64,000 nucleotides of DNA from UMGS1002 sp964570825 (GTDB lineage Bacteria > Bacillota > Clostridia > Oscillospirales > CAG-272). The notes below the pieces were generated by a model. That model made no database searches. It saw nothing but the letters and a program-made list of their open reading frames with translations, and was not told the origin of the DNA. The position numbers and the translations under genes were made by a program. The stretch covers positions 87,757 to 151,756 of the forward strand of contig CAZMZJ010000005.1 of assembly GCA_964570825.1 (NCBI GenBank). Reading direction: 5' to 3'. Numbering within the stretch: position 1 is the stretch's first letter; each line of letters begins with the position of its first letter. Shown here piece after piece: positions 27,101 to 36,261 of this stretch.

Positions 27101-27807
27101 GTATCATAAAGCCAGAGCTGAACGTCAACACGTTTTTTCGCCTCGAGCAGTTCAATCGCCTTCTTGGCTTTCTCGGCGTCCTTTTCGAGAGGCCCCAGCT
27201 GCGCCTCGACCTCTGAAATTATATCTTTTATCCGGGTCATGTTTTCCTCGGTTGCAGCGAGTTTTATTTCCGCCTCGTTTTTCTTGTGACGGTACTTCGC
27301 TATGCCTGACGCGTCCTCAAAAATACTGCGGCGTTCGTCACTCCTGCGCGATATAATTTCGGCAATCTTTCCCTGACTTATTATTGAGTAGCCGTCGCGT
27401 CCGATACCGGTATTCATAAAAAGCTCATATATATCCTTGAGCCTTACCGGGCTGCGGTTGATAAAATATTCGCTTTCCCCCGCACGGTAATACCTGCGTG
27501 TGACAGTAACTTCGTCGAACGGGCTTTCAAGCCGGTGTTCCTTATCGGTGTTATCAAAGGTGACCGACACCTCTGCGAAGCTCATCGGCTTGCGGCTGTC
27601 GGCTCCGCCGAATATTATATCCTCCATTTTCGTTCCGCGAATGCTTTTTGTCGAAATTTCTCCGAGCACCCAGCGCATTGCGTCCGATATGTTGGATTTC
27701 CCGCTTCCGTTAGGTCCGACAATAACAGTCGTCCCATTCTCGAATACCAGTTTTGTCTTGTCCGGGAAGGATTTGAATCCCTGCATTTCAAGTGATTTCA
27801 GGTACAA
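24175..27807 (-). CDS. smc: Chromosome segregation protein SMC
   Basis: 1210-residue SMC ATPase that works with ScpA and ScpB (43-44 kb in this window) to compact and segregate the chromosome. N-terminal Walker A GPNGSGKSN; long coiled coils (~170-500 and ~690-1010); a hinge (~515-680) with Gly-rich segments such as FGGSFTGGS; C-terminal signature LSGGEQAFVAIALFF and Walker B CILDEIEAALDE. Length is slightly above the usual 1180. The start overlaps the end of the radical SAM gene by 10 bases. Confidence 0.98.
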   Translation of the reverse strand: MYLKSLEMQGFKSFPDKTKLVFENGTTVIVGPNGSGKSNISDAMRWVLGEISTKSIRGTKMEDIIFGGADSRKPMSFAEVSVTFDNTDKEHRLESPFDEVTVTRRYYRAGESEYFINRSPVRLKDIYELFMNTGIGRDGYSIISQGKIAEIISRRSDERRSIFEDASGIAKYRHKKNEAEIKLAATEENMTRIKDIISEVEAQLGPLEKDAEKAKKAIELLEAKKRVDVQLWLYDTEKLRGEVASAEEKFKYSSFDLATAEEALQSYEQQNDKLFEESQNNKKLSAELLEQIRLQTAENYETESRYKLNESEIAHLNELIAESEGAISEIRRAVAAEEEAGRARGEKIDELKKQLEKLQGEHAEATQESAGYGAIAAKLEEATDKALYDLRTLEKEAVDIKVRLSVIENARISSGDKNTSIAGELEGYEKTSKDYSEKCAEKQARIDEYSAQINKSSALIGELIEQIKNINQKLDAVSGEAARLRLERDSCIQRINTFRAMEEQLEGYSNSVRYVMKRYAEGKITNALGIPCGRIYGPLSKLISVEDRFVTATEVALGASLQHIVVEDESVAKSAMLALKRSDAGRATFFPLTSMRGQSPTPEMKEAAGFAGYIGVASELVKCDRKFYDIVSNLLGRTVVFDNIDNATAMAKALHYRVRAVTLDGQQINFGGSFTGGSVKSDGSILGRAGEIKRLEADVEELNRRIADAEAECKLLTEEINGLDERRSSEEQKLKLTDVLRSGEAAGLEQIKAKLDANNMLIDKLRSDINGIAEQQSRQAQDIEELGIREKDIRRQIEEITAFRSEKDIERNGIIEKKSECDNKAVQIYIRISETQKDIETEQTLESSSGERIRAFLADISERERRVADYKSSVERLMAEQNDNRATARAGALELDRLNAERAKTESGGLEFERRLSELNAKIRDKMAQKESIFRDYTQNENRLNQLRKEQEELSTKLWDEYQLTRAEAVALNYPLLDSKTRAEAAAEQISCRNRLRVIGNVDLDAVNKYAEVKARYDSMASQIADLEKSKNELMKIIGDLEKSMESSFIESFNKINDNFNRVFGELFGGGSAQLSLTDPSNILESGIEISAAPPGKIIKNLMQLSGGEQAFVAIALFFAILQVNPTPFCILDEIEAALDEVNVSRFAEYIKKYSDGTQFILITHRRGTMEAANRIYGVTMPEHGISKVLTLNINEISKNKGEEWNGFFG

Positions 27808-28850
27808 TTTTCTGTCCTCCTGTTTGCAGTGTCGCTAATTACCCGAATATTATACGGCTCAAGCGATGTGTCTTCGCGGTAATTTATTTTTCTTAAGCCA
27901 AAATTCTCTCTAAGTCTTTCCTCATTCCTTCTGCGATGTCCCGCAGCTTTAGAAATTTCACCTTTCGGGACAACAACAGTAATGTTTTTTCCCCATGTGT
28001 CCTTGCCAAATAATTCACGACAGGTTAAATCATAATAAAGCTCGCCCATTGCAAGCTCGCCTATTGCCGCGTGGCTCGCACCGCCGGCCACCTGTTCGTC
28101 AGACGCAAGATTTTCAGACGAGCAAAGTCCGACTCTGATCACCGGAACTTTATGTTTTGCAAAAACTGCGAGAACCTCTTTGGTTCTGGCGACCGCCGTG
28201 ACAGTGTCAAGAGGCGAATAAATGCCTTTTTCAGTCAAAGAATCAAGCTCTGTTCCCCTGAAGACAACTGTCGGATAGACCCGCGCCCCGGCAGCTCCGA
28301 GAGAACAGATTGCTTCTGCCGTCCCGATTTCCGATTTCATGTCGGCTTCCGGAAGACCTATCATCATCTGTCCGACAAGACTGAAACCATATTGCCGAAC
28401 CAATCGGCAGGCTTCATACGACTGCTCCGCGGTATGCCCCCTCTTCGAGGCTGCAAGAACCTTGTCGTCCATGCTCTGAATACCCAGTTCGACAGTGACT
28501 ACCGGATACATTTTTAATATATCAAGTATTTCCGCACTTATATAATCAGGACGCGTAGAGAGCCTTATGCCGCCCGCACGCCCCGAATCGACATACTCTT
28601 TTGCCAGATCGAGAAGGCTTATCATAAGCCCGCGTTCGATTCCGGTGAACGAACCGCCGAAAAACGCTATTTCGGTTTCGGTGCCTTTCGGAACGGTTGC
28701 AAGAGCCGCCTCAATCTCGCCGCGTACCAACGAGATGTCGAATGCTTTCTTGCCGGAAATTAGCCGCTGGTTACAGAACACACACATATTCGGGCAGCCG
28801 AGGTGCGGTATGAACACCGGGATATTCACATGTCTTTTTTCGGTTTTCAT
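27798..28850 (-). CDS. Elp3-like radical SAM protein
   Basis: 350 residues. Radical SAM enzyme with the [4Fe-4S] motif CPNMCVFC (CX3CX2C), GGSFTGIERGLM, and VTVELGIQSMDDKVL, as in the Elp3/YtqA/YhcC group. Function is likely tRNA or other RNA/protein modification but is not established; it lacks a recognisable GNAT domain. Bacterial relatives in this slot next to rnc and smc are common in Clostridia (family knowledge). The ATG at 28850 has GGGGAGAA upstream; 55 extra codons of open frame before it show no coding features. Confidence 0.9.
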   Translation of the reverse strand: MKTEKRHVNIPVFIPHLGCPNMCVFCNQRLISGKKAFDISLVRGEIEAALATVPKGTETEIAFFGGSFTGIERGLMISLLDLAKEYVDSGRAGGIRLSTRPDYISAEILDILKMYPVVTVELGIQSMDDKVLAASKRGHTAEQSYEACRLVRQYGFSLVGQMMIGLPEADMKSEIGTAEAICSLGAAGARVYPTVVFRGTELDSLTEKGIYSPLDTVTAVARTKEVLAVFAKHKVPVIRVGLCSSENLASDEQVAGGASHAAIGELAMGELYYDLTCRELFGKDTWGKNITVVVPKGEISKAAGHRRRNEERLRENFGLRKINYREDTSLEPYNIRVISDTANRRTENCT

Positions 28851-29033
28851 ATTAGTTCTCCCCGACAGCGGATAATCCGACGGATTTATCCGCTTTTCTT
28901 TACCAGTCGCTGATGCCTGATATATTTCAACATTTTGATTGCATATAAGATAATTATACCATATATTGTAGAGGATTTCAACAGTTAATTGCTCTGCTTC
29001 ATCTGTTTGGCACAATGTTCCGGCGCAGCAGAA

Positions 29034-29066
29034 ACCGGAGGGCTTTTACAATAAAAGTCCCCCGGT
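29034..29066 (-). terminator. Hairpin after rnc
   Basis: ACCGGAGGGCTTTT (from 29034) pairs with AAAAGTCCCCCGGT (to 29066), with two mismatches, about 18 bases beyond the rnc stop codon. The tail on the minus strand is poor in T, so termination may be partial before the radical SAM gene. Confidence 0.6.
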
Positions 29067-29083
29067 CGTGCGTATGCCTTGCA

Positions 29084-29809
29084 TTACAGTTCGCCGAACA
29101 GCTCGAGCGCCTGCTTTGCGGCGTTCTGCTCGGCTTCGCGCTTTGTGCCGCCCGTCCCGCGGCCGATGATATTTGAATTCAATTTTGCTACAACCTCAAA
29201 AACTTTTTTATGATCCGGCCCGCTTTCGCCGACTGTAACATACTCAAGCTTTTCGCCTTCCGACTGCTGAACAAGCTGCTGCAGATGCGTTTTATAATCC
29301 TGGGCGATATCCGCTCCACCGGCTATATCCTTTAACTCCTCCTTGATGAAAGGCAAAAGAAATTTACCGACTATTTCCTTACCATCATTTCCGGAATCAA
29401 GATATATTGCGGCAAGCATGGCTTCAAAAGCGTCGGCAATAATCGACTTGCGTTCACGCCCCCTGTTTTTTTCCTCGCCGTGCCCAAGTCTTAGAAACTG
29501 GCCGAGCCCGATTTTAAGAGCGTAGCGCACAAGCGCGCGCTCGCAGACCACGTCGGCACGCATGCGCGTCAAATCCCCCTCGGCATGCTCGCCGGCATAT
29601 GTTGAAAAAAGATATTCGCTGACAATGATGGAAAGCACCGAATCGCCGAGAAACTCAAGGCGTTCGTTGCATTCGCAGTCAATATGTTTCACACGCAGCT
29701 CGTTTGAATATGACGAATGAGTAAGCGCCGTTTCTATCAGCTGTTTGTTTCTGAAAACATATCCTATGCGTTTTTCAAGCTCAGATATGTCCAGCGGCAG
29801 TCCGACCAT
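29084..29809 (-). CDS. rnc: Ribonuclease III
   Basis: 241-residue double-strand-specific endoribonuclease that processes rRNA, scRNA and structured mRNA. N-terminal RIII domain with signature NERLEFLGDSVLSIIVSEYL and the second acidic motif ADAFEAMLAAIYLDSG; C-terminal dsRBD (~165-238, DYKTHLQQLVQQ, GTKREAEQNAAKQAL). AAGGAA precedes the ATG. It follows plsX directly by 39 bases. Confidence 0.98.
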   Translation of the reverse strand: MVGLPLDISELEKRIGYVFRNKQLIETALTHSSYSNELRVKHIDCECNERLEFLGDSVLSIIVSEYLFSTYAGEHAEGDLTRMRADVVCERALVRYALKIGLGQFLRLGHGEEKNRGRERKSIIADAFEAMLAAIYLDSGNDGKEIVGKFLLPFIKEELKDIAGGADIAQDYKTHLQQLVQQSEGEKLEYVTVGESGPDHKKVFEVVAKLNSNIIGRGTGGTKREAEQNAAKQALELFGEL

Positions 29810-29848
29810 ATTATTTTCCTTCTGTATTTTTAATTGTTATAGTTCGCA

Positions 29849-30916
29849 TCAGTTATCGTTGCAATTTGCCGTAAGCTCCGACTGCTCGCAAGCTTTGTTT
29901 TCAGACGCCGATGACTTTTTCAATTCTGAAATCTTTTTAATCTCCTGAGTTGATTTCTCAATAACACCGTTTGCTGAATAGTTGATAGCCTGCAGTATGG
30001 CATTCTTGATCGCTTTTGCGTTGGACGAACCGTGCGCCTTTATGACAGGTTTGCGCAAACCAAGCAGCGGCGCGCCGCCATAGGTTGAAGGATCAAAATT
30101 TTTTTTGAAGCCTTTAAGCTGACGTTTCATAAGCAGTGCCGCAAATTTTGTAAACATATTTGTATAGAAACACTCGTTAAGATTGTTGTTCATCAGCTTG
30201 CCCATACCCTCGATGGACTTGAGCAGTATATTCCCTGTAAATCCGTCGGTTACCAGAACGTCGCATACATCGAGCGGCAAATTGTTAGCCTCAATGTTTC
30301 CTATGAAATTTATATATGAGTTTTCTGAAAGACGCTTGTATGCGTCCAGCTGAAGCTGTGTTCCCTTACAGGACTCGGAGCCGTTATTGAGAAGTCCGAC
30401 ACGCGGGTTTTCTTTGCCCAGCACATTTTTCATGAATATTGTACCGATTATGGCAAACTGCTCGAGATACTCGTCTGTGACAGAAACATTAGCCCCCGCG
30501 TCTATCAGCAGTACAGGCTGTTTCATCGGCAGTATGCTTGCGATGGCAGCGCGCTGGATTCCGGGTATCTTACGTACAATCAGGCTCGATGCGGTAAAAA
30601 GCGCGCCGGTATTTCCCGCGCTGACAAAAGCGTCGCCTTTGCCGTCAGCAAGCATCTGAAGCCCAAGGTTGAGTGACGATTCTTTCTTTGCGTGGACTAC
30701 CGAAAGCGGATCGTCGTCCATTGCGACCGAAACATCTGTGTGAACTATTTCAATATGTGAAATATCAATCTGATTTTCCTCTGCCGCCCTTGTGATTTTT
30801 TGTCTGTCGCCGACAAGGATCATATCAACCCTGAATTTTTCGGCAGCTTCAGCCGTTCCCTTAAGTATTTCGGAAGGGGCGTTGTCCCCTCCCATGGCAT
30901 CAATTATTACCTTCAT
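29849..30916 (-). CDS. plsX: Phosphate acyltransferase PlsX
   Basis: 355 residues. PlsX makes acyl-phosphate from acyl-ACP, the first committed step of phospholipid synthesis in Bacillota (with PlsY). Seen: IIDAMGGDNAPSEILKG at the N-terminus, FVSAGNTGALFTAS, LLIDAGANVSVT, and GGAPLLGLRKPVIKAHGSS. Length is normal, with a short C-terminal polar extension. AAGGAACGG precedes the ATG. The usual acpP between plsX and rnc is absent. Confidence 0.97.
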   Translation of the reverse strand: MKVIIDAMGGDNAPSEILKGTAEAAEKFRVDMILVGDRQKITRAAEENQIDISHIEIVHTDVSVAMDDDPLSVVHAKKESSLNLGLQMLADGKGDAFVSAGNTGALFTASSLIVRKIPGIQRAAIASILPMKQPVLLIDAGANVSVTDEYLEQFAIIGTIFMKNVLGKENPRVGLLNNGSESCKGTQLQLDAYKRLSENSYINFIGNIEANNLPLDVCDVLVTDGFTGNILLKSIEGMGKLMNNNLNECFYTNMFTKFAALLMKRQLKGFKKNFDPSTYGGAPLLGLRKPVIKAHGSSNAKAIKNAILQAINYSANGVIEKSTQEIKKISELKKSSASENKACEQSELTANCNDN

Positions 30917-30934
30917 CGTTATACCGTTCCTTCA

Positions 30935-32281
30935 TCAAAGGATTTGCGATTTGATTTTTTCTATTTCCTCAAGCGATCTTTTAGAAAGAGCTTCGTTTTT
31001 AGCGGCTTTACCGCCCTTTACTCGTTTTTCAAGCGGAGCTATTATCCCAAAATTAGCATTCATCGGCACAAACCTGCCATTGCCGCCATCTCCGCGGCTT
31101 ACATACGCCGCCATTGCGCCGAGCATTGTGGTTTCGGGAAAAATTACTTTTCCCTTCCCCATAAATGCGTATGCTGCATTTAATCCGGCGACAAAACCGC
31201 TGCCGCAGGACTCAATATATCCCTCGACGCCTGTCATTTGTCCGGCGAAATATACGCCCGGCCGCTTTATCAGCGAATAATCGGCGCCGAGCAGACCGGG
31301 AGAATCAAGATAAGTGTTGCGGTGCATGACGCCATAACGCAGAAATTCAGCATGTTCAAGTCCGGGGATGAGTGAAAACACACGTTTCTGCTCGTGGAAG
31401 GTTAGATGCGTCTGAAATCCTACAATATTATACATTGTTCCGGCTATGTTTTCCTTGCGGAGCTGAACCACCGCATAAGCTTCCCTGCCGGTCCTCTTAT
31501 CAATCAGTCCCACTGGTTTCAAAGGCCCGAAAAGCAGTGTGTCGCGTCCGCGCTTTGCCATTATTTCAACCGGCATACAGCCTTCAAACACTTCAATTTT
31601 CTGCTGTTCCTGACGGTCAAATTCCTTCAGCTCAGCCTCCTTCGCGCTTACGAGAGCCTCGTAAAACACCTCATACTGCTCCTTTGTCATCGGACAGTTA
31701 ATATAGTCGGCATCTCCCTTGCCGTATCTTGAACCGAAATAGGCAATGTTCATATCGATGCTTGCAGCGTCGACAATCGGCGCGGCCGCATCGAAAAAGT
31801 GAAGTCCGCCGCAGCCAAGATTACGCTCGATATAGGCCGCAAGCGCGTCAGAGGTCAGCGGTCCGGTGGCAATCACCGTAAGGCCGTCTTCGTCGATAGA
31901 GGTCACCTCGCGCGAAATCACCTCTATGTTCGGGTGCTTTTTTATTGCATTTGTGATATACTCCGAGAACTTCAACCGGTCGACGGCAAGTGCCGATCCT
32001 GCCGGAACCCTTGTATCATCTGCAGCTCTCATAATGAGCGAACCGAGCTGTCGCAGCTCTTCCTTGAGCAGGCCGACAGCGTTTGAAAGACTGTCCGAGC
32101 GCAGCGAGTTGGAGCAAACAAGCTCCGCAAATCCCGGATGATGGTGAGCCGGAGTGTATTTTTCCGGCTTCATTTCATAAAGGCGGACCGGAACACCGCG
32201 TTCAGCCGCCTGCCATGCAGCTTCGCAGCCGGCAAGTCCCGCGCCGCAGACTGTAAGTTTATCTTGCATTTTTATAACCAT
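30935..32281 (-). CDS. trmFO: tRNA (uracil-54-C5)-methyltransferase TrmFO (folate dependent)
   Basis: 448 residues. FAD enzyme that makes 5-methyluridine-54 in the tRNA T-loop using methylene-tetrahydrofolate. Dinucleotide-binding N-terminus VCGAGLAGCEAAWQAAERG, then FAELVCSNSLRSDSLSNAVGLL and MHRNTYLDSPGLL, typical TrmFO signatures. The start is uncertain: ATG 32281 was chosen for a weak AGAAG site, and ATG 32269 fits the family N-terminus equally well. The topA-trmFO order is characteristic of Bacillota. Confidence 0.95.
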   Translation of the reverse strand: MVIKMQDKLTVCGAGLAGCEAAWQAAERGVPVRLYEMKPEKYTPAHHHPGFAELVCSNSLRSDSLSNAVGLLKEELRQLGSLIMRAADDTRVPAGSALAVDRLKFSEYITNAIKKHPNIEVISREVTSIDEDGLTVIATGPLTSDALAAYIERNLGCGGLHFFDAAAPIVDAASIDMNIAYFGSRYGKGDADYINCPMTKEQYEVFYEALVSAKEAELKEFDRQEQQKIEVFEGCMPVEIMAKRGRDTLLFGPLKPVGLIDKRTGREAYAVVQLRKENIAGTMYNIVGFQTHLTFHEQKRVFSLIPGLEHAEFLRYGVMHRNTYLDSPGLLGADYSLIKRPGVYFAGQMTGVEGYIESCGSGFVAGLNAAYAFMGKGKVIFPETTMLGAMAAYVSRGDGGNGRFVPMNANFGIIAPLEKRVKGGKAAKNEALSKRSLEEIEKIKSQIL

Positions 32282-32386
32282 ATCTTTCTTCTGACCATGG
32301 AGCCGCGCTATTTCTGCCATCACAGCGGCGCAGATGACAGCGTCAGAAATGGAGGCAAAAGCGCATACCCGCTGGTTGAAAGATTT

Positions 32387-34723
32387 TTAATCTTCATTCT
32401 TGTCTTCCGACTGCTTTTCAAATTTGCAGCTGTCATTACGGCAATAAAGTACGTTGCGGCCTTTGCGGCGGAAAAGCATGCCGCCGCAATTCGGGCATTT
32501 TTCGTTTGTCGGCATATCCCATGATGAAAAATCGCACTCCGGATATTTTTCACAACTGTAAAAAATACTTTTGCTGCGGCCATGCTTCATAACGATTTTT
32601 GAACCGCATTTTGGACACTTGACATCTATGTCTTTGGTTTTCTGTTTTGTAAACCTGCATTTCGGGTAATTTACGCAGGCATAGAAACTGCCAAATTTGC
32701 CGGTGCGCAGAACCATGTCACCGCCGCACTTCTCGCATTTGAAATCGGCATAAACCAATTTTTTCTCCGGTTTGTCTTTTTTCCCTTCAGCGCTATCCTC
32801 TCCTGACTTGCTTTGATCCGCAAGAGGTTTTGTGTTCTTGCATTTCGGGTAGTTCGGACAAGCTGCAAACTTTCCGAACTTTCCGGTCTTTATCACCATA
32901 CGGCTTCCGCACTTTTCACATATCAAGTCTGTTTCCTCAGCCGGCAGCGAAATGTTCCCGCCGCCTATTGTCTCAGCGGACTCAAGCTCTTTTCTGAAAT
33001 CATTCCAGAAATTTCTGAGAACAGTCAGCATATTTTCGTTCCCGTTCTCGATTTCATCCAGTTCTGTTTCAATGTCGGCAGTAAAACGGTAATTAACAAT
33101 ATCCGGAAACTTTTCCTTCATCAGTTTGGTTGTTATTTCGCCAAGCTGCGTAGGAACTAATGATTTTCCCTCTCTCTTTACATAATTGCGCGCAATAATA
33201 GTTGTAATAATCGGAGTGTAAGTGCTCGGACGTCCTATTCCTTTCTCCTCAAGGAACTTGATAAGCGACGCTTCATTATATCTCGGAGGAGCTTCGGTGA
33301 AGTGCTGGTCGTCTTTAATATCCTTGCAGCCGAGTTTCTGACCTTCCTTGATATCCGGAATCAGAAGATCCCTCTCTCCGTTGTCATTTTCATTGTCACT
33401 GATATTGTCACCCGCCCCTTCGTCGCATGTGCGGCGTGTTTCTGTTTCATCCTCAGATTCAACATATACCGCCATAAACCCCGGGAAAGTGACAGTGTAG
33501 CCGCTTGTGCGGAATATATAGCCGGAGGATTCGAAATCGGCTGTCACCGTGTTCAGCTCTGCAGACTGCATTTGGCTTGCCACAAAACGTTCCCATATAA
33601 GTTTGTAAAGTTTGAACTGGTCTGGCGTAAGATGTTTTTTAATTGCTGCGGGTTCAAGCGTTATTCTCGAAGGTCTTATAGCCTCATGCGCATCCTGCGC
33701 GCTGTTTCGCGATTTATAGATTCTTGGAGCTGACGGACAGTAAGTTTCACCGTACTTCCCGGCAATATATTCTTTTGCGGCTTCCTGTGCCTCGGCCGAT
33801 ACTCTCAGCGAATCGGTTCTCATATATGTTATAAGACCCTGCACACCGCCGTAATCGGAACCGAGGTTAACACCCTCATATAATTCCTGCGCAGCTTTCA
33901 TAGTGCGCGCCGACTGGAATCCCAGCTTGCGGGAAGCTTCCTGCTGCAGCGTTGAAGTTATGAAAGGAGGCGCCGGCGTCTTATGCTTGATGCTGCGCTT
34001 TATTGCTTTGACATTAAAGGGTTTGCCGCTTACCGCCGAGATAATTTTATCTGCTTCTTCCTTATTAGAAATACGAAGCTTGCCGCTTTCGTTTCCGTAG
34101 AAATGAGCCTTTATCTCACGCCCGTCCGAGCAGACGAGAATCGCGTCGATAGTCCAGTATTCACTTGGAACAAACGCCCGTATCTCTTCCTCGCGTTCGA
34201 CAATAATCCTTGTAGCCACCGATTGGACGCGCCCCGCCGAAAGTCCGCTTTTGACTGTTTTCCAAAGGTATGGAGAAAGCTTGTAGCCGACAATTCGGTC
34301 GAGAATTCGCCTCGCCTGCTGCGCGTTGACAAGATTCATATTTATCATGCGCGGGTTCTTGATGCCTGCCTTGACCGCTGTTTTTGTAATTTCGTTGAAC
34401 GTCACGCGCATTGTCTTTTCAATAGGAATTTCAAGGGCTGTGGCAAGATGCCACGATATTGCCTCGCCTTCGCGGTCAGGGTCGGTTGCAAGAAAGATTT
34501 TTGACGCCGCCTTCGCTTCCTTTTTCAAATTTTTTATAAGATCGCCATTGCCGCGAATATTTATATAATGAGGTTCGAAATTATTTTCTATATCAACTCC
34601 CATCGTGCTTTTGGGGAGGTCGCGCACGTGTCCTACAGTCGCTACGACCTTATAGTTTGCGCCAAGATAGCCTTTGATGGTAGGAGCTTTGAACGGTGAT
34701 TCGATTATAACGAGATTCGACAT
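32387..34723 (-). CDS. topA: DNA topoisomerase I
   Basis: 778-residue type IA topoisomerase that relaxes negative supercoils. Toprim domain (1-~120) with DPDREGEA; active-site Tyr in GLITYMRTDS; a central acidic insert (~430-450). The C-terminus carries four Cys4 zinc ribbons (CEKCGSRM, CEKCGGDM, CPKCGSKI, CPNCGGML with matching second pairs). The N-terminal motif reads ESPFKAPTI where ESPAKAKTI is common, so the second Lys is Pro. It lies between dprA and trmFO. Confidence 0.98.
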   Translation of the reverse strand: MSNLVIIESPFKAPTIKGYLGANYKVVATVGHVRDLPKSTMGVDIENNFEPHYINIRGNGDLIKNLKKEAKAASKIFLATDPDREGEAISWHLATALEIPIEKTMRVTFNEITKTAVKAGIKNPRMINMNLVNAQQARRILDRIVGYKLSPYLWKTVKSGLSAGRVQSVATRIIVEREEEIRAFVPSEYWTIDAILVCSDGREIKAHFYGNESGKLRISNKEEADKIISAVSGKPFNVKAIKRSIKHKTPAPPFITSTLQQEASRKLGFQSARTMKAAQELYEGVNLGSDYGGVQGLITYMRTDSLRVSAEAQEAAKEYIAGKYGETYCPSAPRIYKSRNSAQDAHEAIRPSRITLEPAAIKKHLTPDQFKLYKLIWERFVASQMQSAELNTVTADFESSGYIFRTSGYTVTFPGFMAVYVESEDETETRRTCDEGAGDNISDNENDNGERDLLIPDIKEGQKLGCKDIKDDQHFTEAPPRYNEASLIKFLEEKGIGRPSTYTPIITTIIARNYVKREGKSLVPTQLGEITTKLMKEKFPDIVNYRFTADIETELDEIENGNENMLTVLRNFWNDFRKELESAETIGGGNISLPAEETDLICEKCGSRMVIKTGKFGKFAACPNYPKCKNTKPLADQSKSGEDSAEGKKDKPEKKLVYADFKCEKCGGDMVLRTGKFGSFYACVNYPKCRFTKQKTKDIDVKCPKCGSKIVMKHGRSKSIFYSCEKYPECDFSSWDMPTNEKCPNCGGMLFRRKGRNVLYCRNDSCKFEKQSEDKNED

Positions 34724-34832
34724 TACATGTTCCTTTCAATGCGTCATCCGTCCGGTTTTTACAACATTCCGTAGAAAAGCAACTCATGGACGGATAACGC
34801 TCAACATTAAAGTATATTATGTCTTTGCGGCT

Positions 34833-36209
34833 TTATCTTCTTATATAAAGTCCGCCGGGAAGCGAGCTCACAAGCCCCTTCACCTCAAGTATTGTCATAG
34901 CCGACATTATTTCACCGATACTGTATCCGAGTCTGGCAAGCGCATCAATGGGTATTGCACGGTCAACCGGAATTTCGGCGAAAAGTTTCCTGTATTTTTC
35001 GTCAAGAGAGGCCAGGACTTCCGCGGAATTATCTCCAGCGGGCTTTTTCTCCTGCTTTATTTCCTTACTATCTATATCCTTCCTGACGGTTCTGGTTTTG
35101 CCGATATAGTTCTCTGCCGTCAAATCCTGTATTTTTGTTCTGCTGTCATTTATATTTTCTTTATGTTCTTTGTCCTTCCTGCGGAAAGCGTCGGCGGGCG
35201 CAGAGGGTTGGTTGGATTTTTCGGCTGACAGCTTTGCGTATCTTGCCGACACGCCCATGCGCTCAAATACTTCCTCGTTAAAAGAATATTTTTTTCTGGC
35301 ACTGTAAAGCTTTGCGGTATCTATACTTTTTCCGTACAGATACTCATACTCGCGCAGAATATCCTCGGTTTCAATAACAACAATTCCGCCGTCGCGAATC
35401 AGCCGGTTTGTACCTTCGGTGTTCTCTTTGCCAAGATTGCCGGGAATCGCAAAAATCTGTCTTCCTTGCGCGTCGGCGCTGCGTGCCGTTATCATGGCAC
35501 CGCTTTTGCTGTCCGCTTCGATTACCAGAGTACCCTGGCACATGCCGCTTATTATACGGTTGCGAATCGGAAAATGCTCTCCAGCCGGAGGAGTTCCCGG
35601 AGGATATTCGGATACAACGGCACCGTTTTCAGATATAAGGTTCATAAGCTTTGCATGCTCGCGCGGATATATTATATCAATCCCGCTCCCGAGAACGGCT
35701 ACTGTAGTTCCGCCGCCGGTCAGCGCTCCGCAGGCAGCCACGCCGTCAATGCCAAGCGCCATTCCGCTTACCACACAAACATTTGCCGCGCCAAGCTCAT
35801 ATGCTATTCTATACGCGTATTCCCGCCCGTATTCGCTCATGCGCCGCGTTCCAACAACAGCTATGCAGACGCGGTTGTTCATGTCCGGAAAATTTCCCTT
35901 GACATAAAGAAGCACCGGCGGGTCGCTCAGCATCCGCAGGCGATTAGGATATTTTTCATCGTTATAAGGCATTATCCGGACCCCTGTTCCGGAACAGAAA
36001 CCGATTATTTCTGACGCTTCATCAAGCCGTTTGTCAGAAAGTGCCTTGACGGTTTTTTCGCTTATGCCATCGGTTGCGGCAAGAGCTCTTTCCTCAGCTG
36101 CATATATTTCGTACGGACTCTCATACTTCATTATAAGGCGGATAAAGTCAGTGTTTGCCGCGCCAAGCCGGCATGAAAGCCATACCCAGTAAAGGTTTTC
36201 CGGTCTCAT
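34833..36209 (-). CDS. dprA: DNA processing protein DprA
   Basis: 458 residues. DprA loads RecA on incoming single-stranded DNA during transformation. A SAM-like N-terminal region precedes the Rossmann core (VGTRRMSEYGREYA, SGMALGIDGVAACGAL, FPIRNRIISGM). A long, charged, low-complexity linker (~305-395) then leads to a C-terminal winged helix (DRAIPIDALARLGYSIGEIMSAM). It is longer than usual because of the linker. No other competence gene is in the window. Confidence 0.96.
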   Translation of the reverse strand: MRPENLYWVWLSCRLGAANTDFIRLIMKYESPYEIYAAEERALAATDGISEKTVKALSDKRLDEASEIIGFCSGTGVRIMPYNDEKYPNRLRMLSDPPVLLYVKGNFPDMNNRVCIAVVGTRRMSEYGREYAYRIAYELGAANVCVVSGMALGIDGVAACGALTGGGTTVAVLGSGIDIIYPREHAKLMNLISENGAVVSEYPPGTPPAGEHFPIRNRIISGMCQGTLVIEADSKSGAMITARSADAQGRQIFAIPGNLGKENTEGTNRLIRDGGIVVIETEDILREYEYLYGKSIDTAKLYSARKKYSFNEEVFERMGVSARYAKLSAEKSNQPSAPADAFRRKDKEHKENINDSRTKIQDLTAENYIGKTRTVRKDIDSKEIKQEKKPAGDNSAEVLASLDEKYRKLFAEIPVDRAIPIDALARLGYSIGEIMSAMTILEVKGLVSSLPGGLYIRR

Positions 36210-36261
36210 AATTACACCAGCCTTTTCTGATGATTTTAATCCGAAATCCGTTTATTCCTTG

